A DNA stretch of 64,000 nt from Ehretia macrophylla (lineage: Eukaryota; Streptophyta; Magnoliopsida; Boraginales; Ehretiaceae): the NCBI GenBank assembly GCA_037974665.1, contig CM075769.1:20301139-20365138 (forward strand), given 5' to 3'. Numbering within the stretch: the first letter of the stretch is position 1; every line of letters starts with the position of its first letter. Below the pieces are notes generated by a model. The model was not told where the DNA came from, made no database searches, and was given only the letters and a program-made list of their open reading frames with translations. Both the position numbers and the translations under genes were made by a program. Positions 1-11,940 of the stretch are shown here, piece by piece.

Positions 1-867
1 CCATAACAGTATAAGGATGAGACTAACTTACATATGGGTGATTGTTAGTTGAACGAATCATTGAATGTGACCAGAATAACAAACTACATGACTTTGGATT
101 AATAGTTTATTAGTCATTGCGAATTGTGCAAATTAATCATTTGACTTGATAAATTATAGCTACCGGTTATATCAGGGGTTAAATACTGCATCTGGACAAT
201 ACCCATCTTCCAAAAGGTGGGTTATGACCTTTTGCGTTTTAGTTTTGTGTTATGAACTGACAGGTAATTGTCAAGATAGGATCCGTTAACCTTCGACGTG
301 AGGCAATATCTTATGCGATCTTATTTCGGTAGTTGAATGAGGAAGTCCTCAGCCGGGGTACAAAAGACGGAATGATGGAAAGGGGTTTTTCCATAGGTGC
401 GAATAGATCTATGCATAGAATCGAGCAAGAGAACTTAATCATATCATGGTTCTCATTCGATCGGGACATATTTAATGGAAGGATCGGACTGCACGCTAAT
501 TTGCGACTATAAATAGATTCATAAAAGTTGGACTTCATTACCATATAAATTGTCATGATGCGTGTATGTTGTTAGACGTAACTCTTGAACATGAGGGGAT
601 TTTGGAGAATGACGAAGACATTTTCAGAATAAATTAAAAGCGTTTAATAGTCCCTCATCGCTATACGGTTATGAATTTAGAAAGTCACACACAAAAAGAG
701 CATCAAGAATAAGGAAATTTACGAGCTTGGTAATTGAGTTTGAAATGCGTTAAAGTGTTAACGGTTTCATTTTGGACATTAATAGTTAAGTGGGACAAAA
801 GTATAATTTTGGAAAGTTTTGGGACCAAAGTGTAAATATGAAAGGTCCATATTTGTAATTAATTGTT

Positions 868-1265
868 AAGAAGATATTATAAAGATTCTTATTCTTCTCT
901 CTCTTGCCACTTGTCATGCATGCAAAAAAATGAAGAAAAGCTTTTCTCTTTCATTGCCACTTGGCTGATTGCATGCAAGGTTGAGGACATTTGGCATCAT
1001 CTTTATAAGATAAGATCTGATCTTTGACACCTGGCAAAAAGAAAATATTATAAAGATAAGATTCTTCTCTCTCTTGCCACTTGTCACACATGCAAAATAA
1101 AGAAGATAAGTCTTGTTTTTGCATGCCACTTGGATGCCCCATAGAAAGAAGAGAAAGACACTTGGCAAAAATAAGATGTCTTGATAGAGTGCATGCTAGA
1201 CACTTGCCAAAAGGAATATATCTCAAGATAATGCATGCTTGCCACTTGTCACAAGCTAAGACAAC
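868..1265 (+). repeat. U3 repeats of GCCACTTG and GCATGC motifs
   Basis: The motif GCCACTTG or its reverse complement-like form CACTTGGC recurs about eight times, mixed with GCATGC/CATGCATG boxes. A longer direct repeat (about 45 bases, ending CTCTTGCCACTTGTCA) occurs near 870-916 and again near 1038-1086. It lies just upstream of the TATA box, where LTR enhancers normally sit. An enhancer role is inference; CATGCATG resembles the plant RY box. Confidence 0.6.
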
Positions 1266-1274
1266 TCTAGACTC

Positions 1275-1282
1275 TATATAAA
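1275..1282 (+). promoter_or_regulatory. TATA box of the Copia LTR
   Basis: TATATAAA lies in the context ACTCTATATAAAGGCC, the best TATA match in this LTR. It sits downstream of the repeated U3 motifs and upstream of the pyrimidine-rich presumed R/U5 part, the expected place for the LTR promoter. The start site was not determined. Confidence 0.6.
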
Positions 1283-1441
1283 GGCCATTTTCTCTCTTTC
1301 TTTCATGATGAATTTCGGCCAACACAAGCTAAATGCAAGAGAAACTCCTCTCCTTCTTCCATAGTGATTTCGGCCATGGTAGAGATTGATAGGAGAAAGT
1401 TTTCTTTTGCTTTTCTAACTTTTTACAAGCTTAGCTCTACT

Positions 1442-1468
1442 ACCGAGAAGCTAGCACATTTACTCGGT
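1442..1468 (+). other. Copia LTR hairpin, copy 1
   Basis: Left arm ACCGAG (1442-1447) pairs with right arm CTCGGT (1463-1468) around a 15-base loop containing CTAGCACATTTA. The loop core is conserved in the three other hairpins (1680, 6517, 55105 minus) while the arms differ, which argues for selection on pairing. Function unknown. Confidence 0.6.
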
Positions 1469-1679
1469 TGGTGAAGTTTGCTTTTGGATGCTCGTGTGTA
1501 TTGATCTAGAACCTTTACACTTGTGAAGGAGGCTAGTCCATGCCATCTCGTTTCATCATCCTTTTGGCCATCTATGGGAGAGAACTATATCTTCTTCCTT
1601 GATGCTCTCGGTCAAAGCGCGAAAAAAGATAAGTGTTATTTTTTTTTGCTATCTTTTTATACGCAAGCTCTAATCTACT

Positions 1680-1706
1680 ACTAAGTAGCTAGCATATTTA
1701 CTTAGT
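1680..1706 (+). other. Copia LTR hairpin, copy 2
   Basis: Left arm ACTAAG pairs with right arm CTTAGT around a 15-base loop containing CTAGCATATTTA. Relative to copy 1, two pairs have changed on both sides (C-G to T-A and G-C to A-T), so pairing is kept. An outer TACT/AGTA pairing may extend the stem past a bulge. Confidence 0.6.
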
Positions 1707-2025
1707 TTGTAGTAATAACCGTTGGATGCTTGTGTGTTTTGATCTAGAGCCTTTGCATGTGTGAAGAAGGCTTGTCCACTCCGTAGCATCTTTGTCGTGA
1801 TTCTACCTTCTCTCAGCTATGAACGGGAGGTATACCGTTTTATCTCTCGTTTACTTTATAGTAGATTTTATATATTATATGTTGCATGTTGATTACCATG
1901 GACTTTACTTTGGAAATGTTTGTGATTACAAAATTAATGTTGAAATTTTAAAAAATGCTCAATCCTTCCACTTTAACTCTATTATGTTATGAATCACATG
2001 TTTTTGAGAACCCATCCCTTTCAAG

Positions 2026-2038
2026 TGGTATCAGAGCC
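2026..2038 (+). other. Primer-binding site (initiator Met tRNA)
   Basis: TGGTATCAGAGCC begins two bases after the LTR end. It is the common plant retrotransposon PBS complementary to the 3' end of initiator methionine tRNA, the primer for minus-strand DNA synthesis. Confidence 0.85.
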
Positions 2039-2437
2039 ACGGTTTCTAAAGTCCATGAAATCACATGTATAGTCATAGATCTAATCTTTAAAGTATGTAA
2101 AATGGTCTATCTCATGATTCTAAGCATATGCATTTGAAGATCTATGATTGTCAATGGTGGTTCGAGAAATGAGCAAGTAGAATATTTTTCCCTTGGCATG
2201 GCCGAGAGACACTAGGCTTTAGGATGGTTGAAAAATGTGCCACTTCATGTGTATTGTACGTCGTATACAATGAAACATGGAACATGTGAGTAGAGCCTTT
2301 TCTCCTAGCCTTGGCCATTTCTTTTTGGTCTTGTGGTTAGTTTTTGAGGAATGTGTCGCTTCATGTGTAATGTACGTCATATATGATAGAACATGGAACA
2401 TGAATGTAGAGTACTTTTCCCTTGCCATGGCCGAGAG
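2039..2437 (+). repeat. Copia leader with two ~120-bp imperfect repeats
   Basis: Non-coding stretch after the PBS. Two related units (about 2172-2300 and 2300-2437) share ACATGGAACATG, CTTCATGTGTA-TGTACGTC and CTTTTCCCTTG-CATGGCCGAGAG. A minus-strand Tekay solo LTR interrupts the leader at 2438. No gag start is recognisable. Confidence 0.5.
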
Positions 2438-2962
2438 TGTCACGTCCCAACTCGATCCCACTTACAATCAGTCAGGATGCAACGGAATTTCGGCAATATA
2501 ACGTCTGTAACACGGACATCAGGGCTCTAAACCAACCCTTTATAACTTCATACAACCAACTCTAAATTCCAACAACAACTCCGTAATCATTTCAACAACA
2601 TATAACACATCCAACACCATATATTAAACAACCATACAACATCCCAAACCATAAGCTATATCATACATATGCATACCCGTTATAAACTATTCTAGCAACA
2701 TACTCATATTCCAAAGTAAGACAACTAAACTAGCGATGTTCTTTTCACTATCATCATAACACTTTATACAATACATACTTCAAAGGAAATACAATACAAC
2801 TGGTTCTATTATACAGGATAGCAAAAAGAGAACTTCAGCTAAGACATCATGGATAAGACTCTGACAAATAAGACTCCTCAACAAAAGGCACATTCTCAGC
2901 TTCTTGAGGGACGTATCCAAAATCTGGCTCAGTTACACCTGATAACAATAAACGAATGAGGG

Positions 2963-2986
2963 TGAGCTTATATATAACAAAGCTCA
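2963..2986 (-). other. Chromovirus LTR hairpin
   Basis: TGAGCTT (2963-2969) pairs with AAGCTCA (2980-2986). On the element strand it lies between a CTCACT-type flank and the end of the LTR, as in the other Tekay LTRs. It is part of the covarying hairpin series. Confidence 0.6.
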
Positions 2987-5696
2987 GTGAGGATTCAAAA
3001 GATGTTTTGAAATCATTTACTTTACCACTCGGGAAATCATCCTATGAACAATATCACACATTAAACTTCATTAACACCAACATTTCAATTCAAGCCACAT
3101 AAATAACCATTCAATTGAGAAATGATACACTAGTTGGTGCAGCTCCATACGCCATCACGATCTCAACCATCTTCTTATAATGCCCATTGATACATTCAGG
3201 AAGTAGCTCAACTAGCCCACATACTCCATGGCACTCTCCGACCTCACGAGATAGGGGTAACACATGATAGATGTGCCGGCAACCCGGCAAGCTCGATGCC
3301 GCCCGAGGTGACACAACACTATCATGGTTTTCATCAGACAACACTTAACACTTAACATTCTGAGAGATCAACAAAGTAGGTTGTCTCCCGGTACCTCAAC
3401 AATTATCAATACTTTCCACAACACTATAATAACTCAACATTTAATCAAACAATTAAGACACCCAAGTTAGATAACAAAGTAGGCCACCCAACTCAACACA
3501 TATCTGAACAAGCTTCCAAACCCAATCCTACTCAACAACAACCCAAGAAACAACTACACAACCACAACCAATCAACCAAGATAACATTTCAACATTTCAA
3601 AGAAAGACTACACACACTTCTAAAGCTCATAACTTATAATCTACTAACCAAACAACCCCCGAACCTTTTCCTATCACTCCACCACACATGCTACTACATT
3701 AACCCCACTGGAAACCAACCAAAAGCCATCCAAAAAAAACCTAACAACCTAATTTTGGCAATGCACCTAGGCTGAATTTTTCGGACTTTTGTTACAGCAT
3801 TCAAATCGAAAATTCGGTATTACAACATTACTACACAATAATTAACAAGGTTATAGAAGCAACAACCATCCAATTCTAACCACTACAACAACAATTATTC
3901 ACCTATAAGTTGATAAATCAATTTAAATGCCTGGAAATTAGAAATACATGCTACTACCGTTCAAAATAGCTATAAATACATATAATTGATCCTTGGCAAG
4001 TACTAAGCAATAATCTAAAGACAATTTAACAAAACATCGGATAAATATGCAACTATAGAAATTTGATAAGAAATAGCATTTCTAGATCTAAAATTTTTCT
4101 CTCACCTTTGATCCGAAACAATGCTAGGAATACGAAGAATGGATGCCCAACAAGTAGAATCTAACCCGGAATGAAAAGCTTTGGACAAAAAATGAGTTTT
4201 CTAAGGAAAAATTGCTTTGAAAAACCTTGAAATTTTTCTCTTTTCTTCTCCTTCAACCTCACAGAAATGTGTGTGTATTTGTGTGTTGTTTTGCTTGTTT
4301 TTATTGTGTGTTGTTAGCTTATAAGCAAAAGTCAACAAAAATAAAAAGGTCAAAGTTGGTAACTTAGTCTTTTAATTGTGTTTTTAGACTATTTTGCTTA
4401 TATATATGCAAACAAATACTATATTTAATAGACTTAATTTAGTTGACAACAATTTATATATACATACATATGTTAAGGATATGCCTTAATGCTATAGTTT
4501 GAGATGACCTTATTAGGGCTTAATAAGAATATATTTATGTGTTTTATAAACTATATTTTTGTAGGATATTCATATACTCCGCTTTGATATGAATATGTCC
4601 CTAATGCTTATCCGAGAAGAGAAATGTTCTAAAAGGGTTTAAGATATTTCACACTTTTTCTTCGATATGATAAGCATTAAGAATCGATTCATAGCCCTTC
4701 AGATTATTCAACCGAGACTAGAATAATCAAGTACGGGTTATCATATGTTATTACCTTTGATTAATATAGTGATGTTAATGATAAAGGATGGCGTGCAAAG
4801 TGCCAGAATAGCATGATGATGTGGACTAATAAACATATGAGTGATCGTCTATGTATAGATCATTGAATGTGACAATAAATAGTGAACTACATGATTTCAG
4901 GTTAATAGTTTACTATTTAGTTGGGAATTGTGCAAATTAATCCTCAGACTTGAGAAATTACGGCGGGCTAAATACTGCGTCTGGACAATACCCATCTTCC
5001 ATAAGGTGGGTTACGGCCTTTCGCGTTTTAGTCTTGTGGTATGAATCGATAGGTAATTGTCAAGATAGGATCTATTAACTTCTGGCATGAGGTGATGTCC
5101 TATGATATTTGAGATTGGCCGTTAAACGAGGAAGTCCTTGGCTAAGGCAAGTATGAAGTGATGGAAAAGGGGTTTTTCCATGGTAGTCATCTCTAGTTTC
5201 ACCGATTTAGATTTATACATAGTATCAGATGTGGACTTAACCATTTCATGGTCCTTTCCCGATCAGGGCATTCTTAATAGAAGGATCAGACTGCACGCTA
5301 ATTCTCGACAGTTAAATGGATTCATAAAAGACGTCATCTTTATTATCGTATACATTCTCATGGTACGTTCATTGCTAGTGCATCACTCATGAACATGAGG
5401 GTATTTCAATAAATGATGGAGACATTTCCGAAATAGATAAGGAGGTTTATCGGTATGCGATTGTGAATCTAGAAGGTCACACACTAATAAGTATCATGAA
5501 TAAGATCACCAGTAGCTTGTATTATGTGGTTGGTGGCTTTAAGGTGTTAAGAGTCATCAATGTTGGTATTTGGGCCAAAAGTATAATTTCAAAAAGTTTT
5601 GGGGTCAAATTATAGTTACCAAAACTTTTAGGGCCAAACTATAATTATTGAAAAATAGTCAATATATTTATTCTAATAGAGATTAGAATGGGAAAA

Positions 5697-5700
<4 letters not shown>

Positions 5701-5770
<70 letters not shown>
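5701..5770. repeat. (AT)n microsatellite
   Basis: About 35 uninterrupted AT units lie inside the Copia solo LTR. Such tracts slip during replication and assembly, so the length may not be exact. Confidence 0.95.
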
Positions 5771-5774
<4 letters not shown>

Positions 5775-6516
5775 GTGTTTATATATGTATATCTGTAATG
5801 ATGATGTAATTTGTGAAATGCCACGTCATAATCCTAGTCATCAAATGAAAAAGGCAAATTAATGATAAGGCATTGACATGTGGCATGTGAGATGTAGGAT
5901 TGTCCATGTCATCAATCCTAGTCATTTGAATTTGAAATGGATGGATGAGATTAACTTTTGAATAAAGATAAAAGAATCTTGTCCATTGCTTTTGATGATA
6001 TAACCTTGTAGTCAAGTGTCATGAGAGAGAAAAAGGTGTCCCTTGGATTGTAATTACAATCCAAGGTTATGCATGGCTTTGTTGATTCAAGCAAGAAAGA
6101 GAAATAATTTGATTGGCTCTTGAATGCATAAAAGCAATAAAATAATAGATGATCATATAATATACAAAAGATGACAATCTTCTCTCTCTTTCCAGTGAGA
6201 ATTTTGGCCAAATGGATTAGGAGAGAGAAGACATTCATATTGCCATCTAATTGCGATCATTGTGATCCTAGGATATGCATGCCTTATCAAGAAAAAGTTA
6301 GCAATTGTGATTGGCTACACTCTTTTGATATAGTTTATATATTATTTGATTAAAAGTTGACAACTCCTCTCTCTCATACATACACACCAATTTCGGCCAA
6401 AGCAATAGAAGAAAGAGAAACTTCATCTTTTTTCCTTGAGCTAGGCATATTTTCGGCCATTGCAAGATCTTAAAGAAGGTTTTGCATTTTGATGAAATAC
6501 AACACACATAGCTTAG

Positions 6517-6555
6517 CACTTTGAAGATATACTAGCACATTTTTGTCTTCAAGTG
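6517..6555 (+). other. Copia LTR hairpin, solo LTR copy
   Basis: TTGAAGA (6521-6527) pairs with TCTTCAA (6546-6552); with one bulged T the stem extends to CACT/AGTG. The loop contains CTAGCACATTT, as in the hairpins at 1442 and 1680, and GGATGCTTGTG follows downstream as there. The arms are unrelated in sequence to those of the other copies. Confidence 0.6.
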
Positions 6556-7245
6556 ATAGGTGGACTTTGGATGCTTGTGGACCAACTAGACCCTTCAAGT
6601 TAGAAGGACTCCATAGCTTCAAATCCAAGCTACATCACCTACCAAGTTGCCTACGAAAGGTATACCTACGGACCTTGCTATTTTCATCATGTATATTTGA
6701 TATATGATATTAATTAGTAGTTTTATAGACATATATAAAAGAATGCATGTTGATCTTTGCTAGAAAATTTTGAAATATGGCTTGCCTAGTTTTGGCCATA
6801 GCTATGTATCCATGCATATATTTTAGATATTGAATCCAACATATGTATGTATCACATGATAGAGTATGTTGGCTTGCACCCTTCAACATATACACACAAC
6901 TCGGGTATAAACTCAATTTTTGCAAAAGAAGATGAAAAATCCTTTTAAATTCCTAATTCATTTTAAAATCCGTTTTAATCAAACACGGGTCTATTAATAT
7001 CCAAGGACTAGGTTTTCAAAGGCTTAAAAGACCAGTTTCAAAATTTTAGCGGATGTGTTTCAAACATACTATTCACAAAACTCGACGATAAAATTTTTAA
7101 TGTCGATTTTTATGAAAATTCCATGAATGCTCACATAGCATGTAATAGGAGTAGAAATCACAAAATTAGCACATTTTAATTCAAATAACACATATACAGT
7201 TCAAATCACGCGATTTCACACAAACACGAAATTTGGGGTTTCACA

Positions 7246-7911
7246 AAGAGTCTTCTTGGGATTGTAAAGGTTGAAAAGTTGTTATTTTGCTTGTACTTGC
7301 CACAATGATTGACCTTAACTTGCATTTGTGTTATAAGATGTTATGATCACAGAATCTATTGGTTTACATACAGATTGGCAAGGTGTTGCTAATGGATGTT
7401 AAAGATTAGATGGTTTTGTGGTCTTTTGTATTCGATGCATAAGATTGTTGTTAGCTTACTTGTTTAGCTTGGATTATATATGCGATATGTTTAATCTTAG
7501 CTTTATGAGCTTGTATGGGTGGATGAATGGTGAACTTGATCATGGACTTGGTGGTTTGTAATTGAGACATAAGTCTCATTTTACTTTCTTGCAATTGAGA
7601 GAATTATGTAGTGAGGATTATTTGTAATCTTTCAAAAGAAGTGCAAGAAGACCAATAAAGGCATCCAAGGAGTTGGAGGGGCGTTGGAGATTTCAAGGAA
7701 GTTGAAGATCTTGAAGACATTCGATGTGCTTTAGGATAATCTTCATTTCCTTATTCTAAGCCTAAGTCCACGATCCACCATTCGTTTGTGTTGCTTGCAT
7801 GCATGCTATGTTATTTGCTTTATGAGATAATAGCCTATAAGTAGCCTTGTGTGCATGATAAGACCTTAATGTATGATTCATGCATATACGTTTATTTGTT
7901 TGCTTATATGT
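7246..7911 (+). mobile_element. Non-coding remnant, probably Copia leader continued
   Basis: This stretch lies between the solo Tekay LTR and the next Tekay LTR. With the solo LTR removed, GGCCGAGAG (ending 2437) would run on into the sequence after 7250. I see no open frame of note and no motif of a known protein. Assignment to the Copia internal region is by position only. Confidence 0.35.
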
Positions 7912-10198
7912 TGTGAAACCCCACTTTTCTATCTTATTTGGATTTGCGTGCTTTACCTCGTTTTGCGTGAATTGACCTGTTTATGTGCTATATGACTTAG
8001 AATGTATTAAATATGTGATTTATATTCCTAATATAGGCTATATGTGCATTCATGAAATTTTCATCAGAAACGGAATCAGAAATTTTATGACCGATTTTAG
8101 TGAATAGTATTTTGAGCACCTGTCTGATAAAATTTTTACAGGGGTGTTTTAAATGTTTTAAAACCTAGTCCTCGGGTATTAATAGACCCGTGTTTGATTA
8201 AAACGGATTTGGAATCAGTTTTGAAATTTTAAAGGTTTTTACACTTTCTTTTGCAAGAAAACGAGTTTTAAGCCAACTCGGGTGAAACTGTTTTAATGTA
8301 ACACTCTTTGTCACCTAAAATATATTGTCTAGAGTTAATTTAGTTGTCAATTTAATAGTTGAGCAAGAAATAGCCAATAAAATGAATTAAAAGACAATAA
8401 AATACTAAAAATAACTAGTTTTCACCTTTGACCTTGATTTAAGTTGTTTGAATTTGCATAATATAACATCAACACACACTTGCAAAGCACAAAACATACC
8501 CATTTTACACCTACATGGCCGAGAGCTTCAAGGGAGAAAAGAGAAATTGATTTTCAAGGTTTTCAAAGCAAAATGTGATAGAAAAGGCTAGTTTTTGTCC
8601 GTAGTTTTTCGTACCGAATTGGATTCCGCTTGTTGGGCACGCATAACACGCATATCTAGGCTTGTTTCTGATCAAAGGTGAGAGAAAAATTCTAGATCTC
8701 AAAAGTCATCTTTTGTATTTTTGCGTATAATTGAATATTGAACCGTTAGAATGTTAATTTGAAGTTATATTATTGCTCAGTGTATGCTAAGGATCAATTA
8801 TGTGTATTCTTATGAGATTTGAACCGTTGTAGCATAAATTTTTATTTTTGGGTATTTAAAGTTGATAGTTTGGCCAATTGTTGAATATTTTGAGTTGTAG
8901 TGGTTGGAATCGATTGCCGTCGATTTCTAAAAGTTTGTTAATTACGTGGTAGCGCTGTTGTAATGCTGAATTTTCGATTGCGAGGTTGGTGTGAAAATCC
9001 AAAAATTTCAGCCTAGGTGCATTGAGGTTTTAGGGCTGTTGGGCTTGATATGGATGTGTTTTGGTTGGTTTCTGAGAGGGCTAATGTAGTTGATTGAATG
9101 GGTGAGTGTTAGAAGCTGATTTGGAGTTGTTTGGATTAGTAGAATATAAGATATGATTATTTGAAGTTTAGGTTGTCTTTCTTTAAAGTATTGAATTATA
9201 CCTTTAGTTGATTGGGTGGTGTTTGAGTGATTGAATTGTGAGTTGTTAATGGTTAGACTAGGGTTAGATTATGTGTTTAATGCATGTTAAGTTGGATGAC
9301 CTACTTTGTCATCTAACTTAATTGTTTGTTGTTTAATTGATTACTTGATGTTATATTGATGAAAAGATGATTATTGAATGATTATTGATGAACCGGGAGA
9401 TAGTCAACGGAAAAGGTTGTCCTCCTGTGATGTGAATGTTTATTTTATTGCTGAGTCTTGATATATGTGTGCCACCTCTCGGGCAGCATGGGGTTATCGG
9501 GTTGATAACAGCATGTCTACCAGAGGCTACCCTCATCTTGCATAGGCAGAGATGCCATGGAGGGCAGGGCTAGTGAGGTACCTTGGGTGTGTGTGTCATG
9601 GGGGTGATAAGAAGATGATTGAGATCGTGATGGCATTTGGAGCTACACCAAATAGAGTATCCTTTATTGATTGGTTATTGTAGCTATGTGTTTATATTGT
9701 TATTGATGTTTATTAGTGTGTTTACTACTCAAAGGATCATTTCCAAGGAGTATAGTAAATACTATTAGAGATCTATCAGATCCTCACTAGGCTTGTTCTA
9801 TATAGGCTCACTCTCTATTATTGCATGCATGCAGGTGTTACTGATTCTGACTACGGGTACGTGCCTATTGAAGAGGAAAATGTGCCTTAAAGAATTATGT
9901 ATGATGGTTTAGTAGTATTTCTTTTGATCATGTTTAGATTACAAAGTTGGTTTAAAATCTATTTTGAAATGTATGTATAGTCTATGTATGAAGTTGGAAC
10001 GGAGGCGTATAAGTATGAGTGAGTTGTCGAAGGAATGATTATTGTATAATATGGTTATGTTGTATGTTGTTAATTTAATTAAGGAGTTGATTGTTGAATG
10101 GTTTGTGGAGTTTGGTTGTATGGTACTTGGAAGAGGTTGGTTTAGAGCCTCGGTATCTTAATTACTGTCGTTATACTGTCAAAATTCCGTTGCGTCTC
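7912..10198 (+). mobile_element. Tekay-type 5' LTR lacking its 3' end and PBS
   Basis: The LTR starts TGTGAAACCCC and is homologous throughout to the Tekay LTR 13935-16351. At about 10198 it jumps from GCGTTGCGTC directly into the leader sequence AGCACATGTTAGC. About 50 bases at the end of the LTR and most of the PBS are therefore missing. The copy could not prime reverse transcription. A degraded family hairpin lies near 9788-9810. Confidence 0.85.
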
Positions 10199-10475
10199 AG
10201 AGCACATGTTAGCTGTCAGCCGAGGTATTCTCAGAATGTGGGTAATGGTCTTAGCATGAAAGTATGTATGGAATGAAAGAAAAGTGAACTATGTGTTAAT
10301 ATGATTAAATGATTAAGTGATTATGTGATTTAGTGCTCATGTGATTATGTGATCAATTTGTTTATGTGATTGATACTTAAGTGATTTATGTGTTTTATGT
10401 GAGTTGTTTAATTGCTAATAATTTTCTATAGTCTGTTTACGTGCTATAACCTGTGCTAACTCTTTGATTAGTAGA
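10199..10475 (+). other. Tekay leader with TGTGATTA-rich repeats
   Basis: Non-coding leader homologous to 16370-16642, including the TCAGCCG-GG-GTATTCTC-GAATGTGGGTAATGGTCTTAG block and a run of degenerate TTATGTGATTA units. A related leader occurs in element B after 23933 and 27870. It may contain a packaging signal; that is inference. Confidence 0.6.
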
Positions 10476-11940
10476 ATGACTGGTAGACCGAGAACGAGAG
10501 GTAGGCCCGAAACAGTTGACGAGGTTCCGGGAAATGTGGCACCGGGCAGAGAAAGGGGTGATGATCATTTTGAATCAGCCATGGATAGGATTGCAGAGGT
10601 TATGGCCGGTCAGGTCCAGTTGCTAGTAGGGCAGGCTGCCCAAGCTCAGACTTTACAGGCACAGTTACTGAATGTACAGGGTAGATACCACGGGCGTGGT
10701 ACACTGAAGGAGTTCTTAGGGTACTATCCACCGAGGTTTCAGGGGGAACCAGATGATCGGAAAGCCAAGGCATGGATTAGTAAAGTGGAGAAAATATTTG
10801 ACATATGGGTTATACTGATAAAAGAAAGGTTACCTTTGTCATTTATTTATTTGATAATGAGGCAAAGGAGTGGTAGCGCACGGTGAAATCTAGTTGGGAG
10901 ACCCAGGGTATTCCGTATGTTTGGGATACCTTTCTGAGAACTTTCCGGGCAAAGTATGTCCTGAGAATTGCACGGGAGAGGAGAGAGGCCGAGTTTCTGT
11001 CCTTAGTTTAGGGAGATGCTTCAGTGGCACAGTATGAGGCTACTTTTACTTGGTTGTCCCGGTATGCACCAGAGTTTGTAGCTGACAAGGAGCGCAAGAC
11101 TCGTAGGTTTGTGTTGGGGTTGAGGCCTGAGATTCAGGATGCGATGGCCCTGAATCAGTATGATATACTTACTGAGGCCTTTGATGCAGCTTCTAGGTTA
11201 GAGAAGAGAAATGGGGAACATATTATGTCTAGTCAGCCTAGCAAGAGGCCCTTTCAGCCGCAAGGTCAGCAGGGAGTGTTTAGGCCTTTGGTACAACAGG
11301 TTGTGTACAGGCCGCCAGCACAGCAGGGTTCTTTCAGACCACAGAGTTAGCAGAGTTATTACCGGCCACAGTTTCAGCAGGGGTCTTATCAGGCTCAGTC
11401 TTAATATAGGCCGGCCTAGTCTCAGGGTCAATATAGGCCTAGTGTTGTTAGACCTCAGCAGTAGACTGGTACAGTTGCTTTCTCGGCTTCTGGTTCTTCT
11501 AGGGGAAGTATCAGTGCTTCGTTATCGCAGTGTGCATTCTGCAAACGTCAGGGCCATGTGGAGGCCGACTGTAGGGCGAATGCAGGGACTTGTTTGGGTT
11601 GCAGCAGCAATCAACATAGGGCGAAGGATTGCCCTAGGTATAAGAGGACTGAGGGTCAGGCAGCGACTCAGAGTTATCAGGGTAGACCTATGGGCAGTGC
11701 ACCTCAACAGCAGCAGGTTCAGGCTCGAGCCTATGCAGTTGACTTGGAAGAAATGCCTAAGGAGACTGCAGTTGTGGAAGGTAACTTCCTTATACTTGAT
11801 CAACTTGTTAAAGTGTTGATTGATTCTGGTGCTACGCATTCTTTCATTACTCTTGCTTGTGTGCAATGTGTTAATATGCAACCTGCAAGATTGCCTTATG
11901 TGGTTGAGATTAGTACCTCTTTGACTGATAAGTATTATCA
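10476..11940 (+). pseudogene. Decayed Tekay gag-protease
   Basis: The first ATG of the conserved start (MTGRPRTRGRPE) is at 10476. Recognisable in order: a gag core with FLGYYPPRFQGEPDD and WISKVEKIFD, a Gln/Pro-rich stretch, two CCHC-type zinc knuckles (CAFCKRQGHVEADC and CLGCSSNQHRAKDC, about 11529-11630) and a retropepsin active site VLIDSGATHSF near 11814-11846. One frameshift falls near 10800. The downstream frame is then continuous to about 11940 except for stops at 10874, 11009, 11348, 11402, 11417 and 11462, mostly at positions where CAG, CAA or TGG is expected. The product would be the capsid and protease part of a Ty3/gypsy chromovirus polyprotein. It ends abruptly where LTR D begins. 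Confidence 0.88.

Larger units (their letters stand above)
1375..1800 (+). repeat. Two imperfect ~235-bp tandem repeats in the Copia LTR
   Basis: The stretch around 1375-1610 is repeated around 1612-1800 with substitutions. Shared landmarks are the CTACTAC-GCTAGCA-ATTTACT core, GGATGCT-GTGTGT-TTGATCTAGA and GTGAAG-AGGCT-GTCCA. Each unit carries one copy of the hairpin listed at 1442 and 1680. The other Copia LTRs in the window show the hairpin block only once. Confidence 0.65.
1..2023 (+). mobile_element. Copia 5' LTR, left end outside the window
   Basis: The sequence matches the complete Copia solo LTR at 4471-6885 from about 320 bases inside that LTR onward; shared landmarks include the 'tactgcatctggacaatacccatc' type block near 185 and 4975. 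The right end ends in CA at 2023 and is followed after two bases by a PBS, so this is a 5' LTR. It has a TATA box at 1275, TTCGGCCA-containing leader motifs near 1313 and 1370, and an internal duplication at 1375-1800. No coding potential is visible; short open frames are chance. Family level (Ty1/copia) rests on similarity to the LTR at 54699-56673, which adjoins Copia pol. Confidence 0.85.
4471..6885 (+). mobile_element. Copia solo LTR with ACATA duplication
   Basis: The LTR starts TGTTAAGGATATGCC and ends CCCTTCA. Identical 5-base flanks ACATA at 4466-4470 and 6886-6890 mark the insertion ends, so a complete element was lost by LTR-LTR recombination, leaving one LTR of 2415 bp. It matches the LTR at 1-2023 and the reverse complement of 54699-56673. 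An AT microsatellite at 5701 and a hairpin at 6517 lie within it. No functional gene is present. Confidence 0.92.
2438..7245 (-). mobile_element. Tekay-type solo LTR, interrupted by a Copia solo LTR
   Basis: Read on the minus strand, the LTR starts TGTGAAACCCC (at 7245) and ends ACGTGACA (at 2438). It is homologous to the Tekay LTRs at 13935, 33030 and 58671. The Copia solo LTR at 4471-6885 splits it into 2438-4470 and 6891-7245. No internal region adjoins either end, so it is a solo LTR. The flanks are GAGAG (2433-2437) and AAGAG (7246-7250), a 4/5 match that is a plausible aged duplication. It carries the family hairpin at 2963-2986. Confidence 0.8.

Noticed and set aside
4466..4480. A minisatellite at TATATACATACATA
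   Set aside because: It is short AT-rich sequence that includes the ACATA target duplication.
7246..7911. A small host gene between two Tekay LTRs
   Set aside because: No open frame, no splice-site pattern I could defend and no recognised protein. Its position fits a retroelement leader.
11211..11819. 202-codon frame in the gag region
   Set aside because: The true frame is the one with zinc knuckles and DSG. This one is a shifted frame of Gln-rich repeats.
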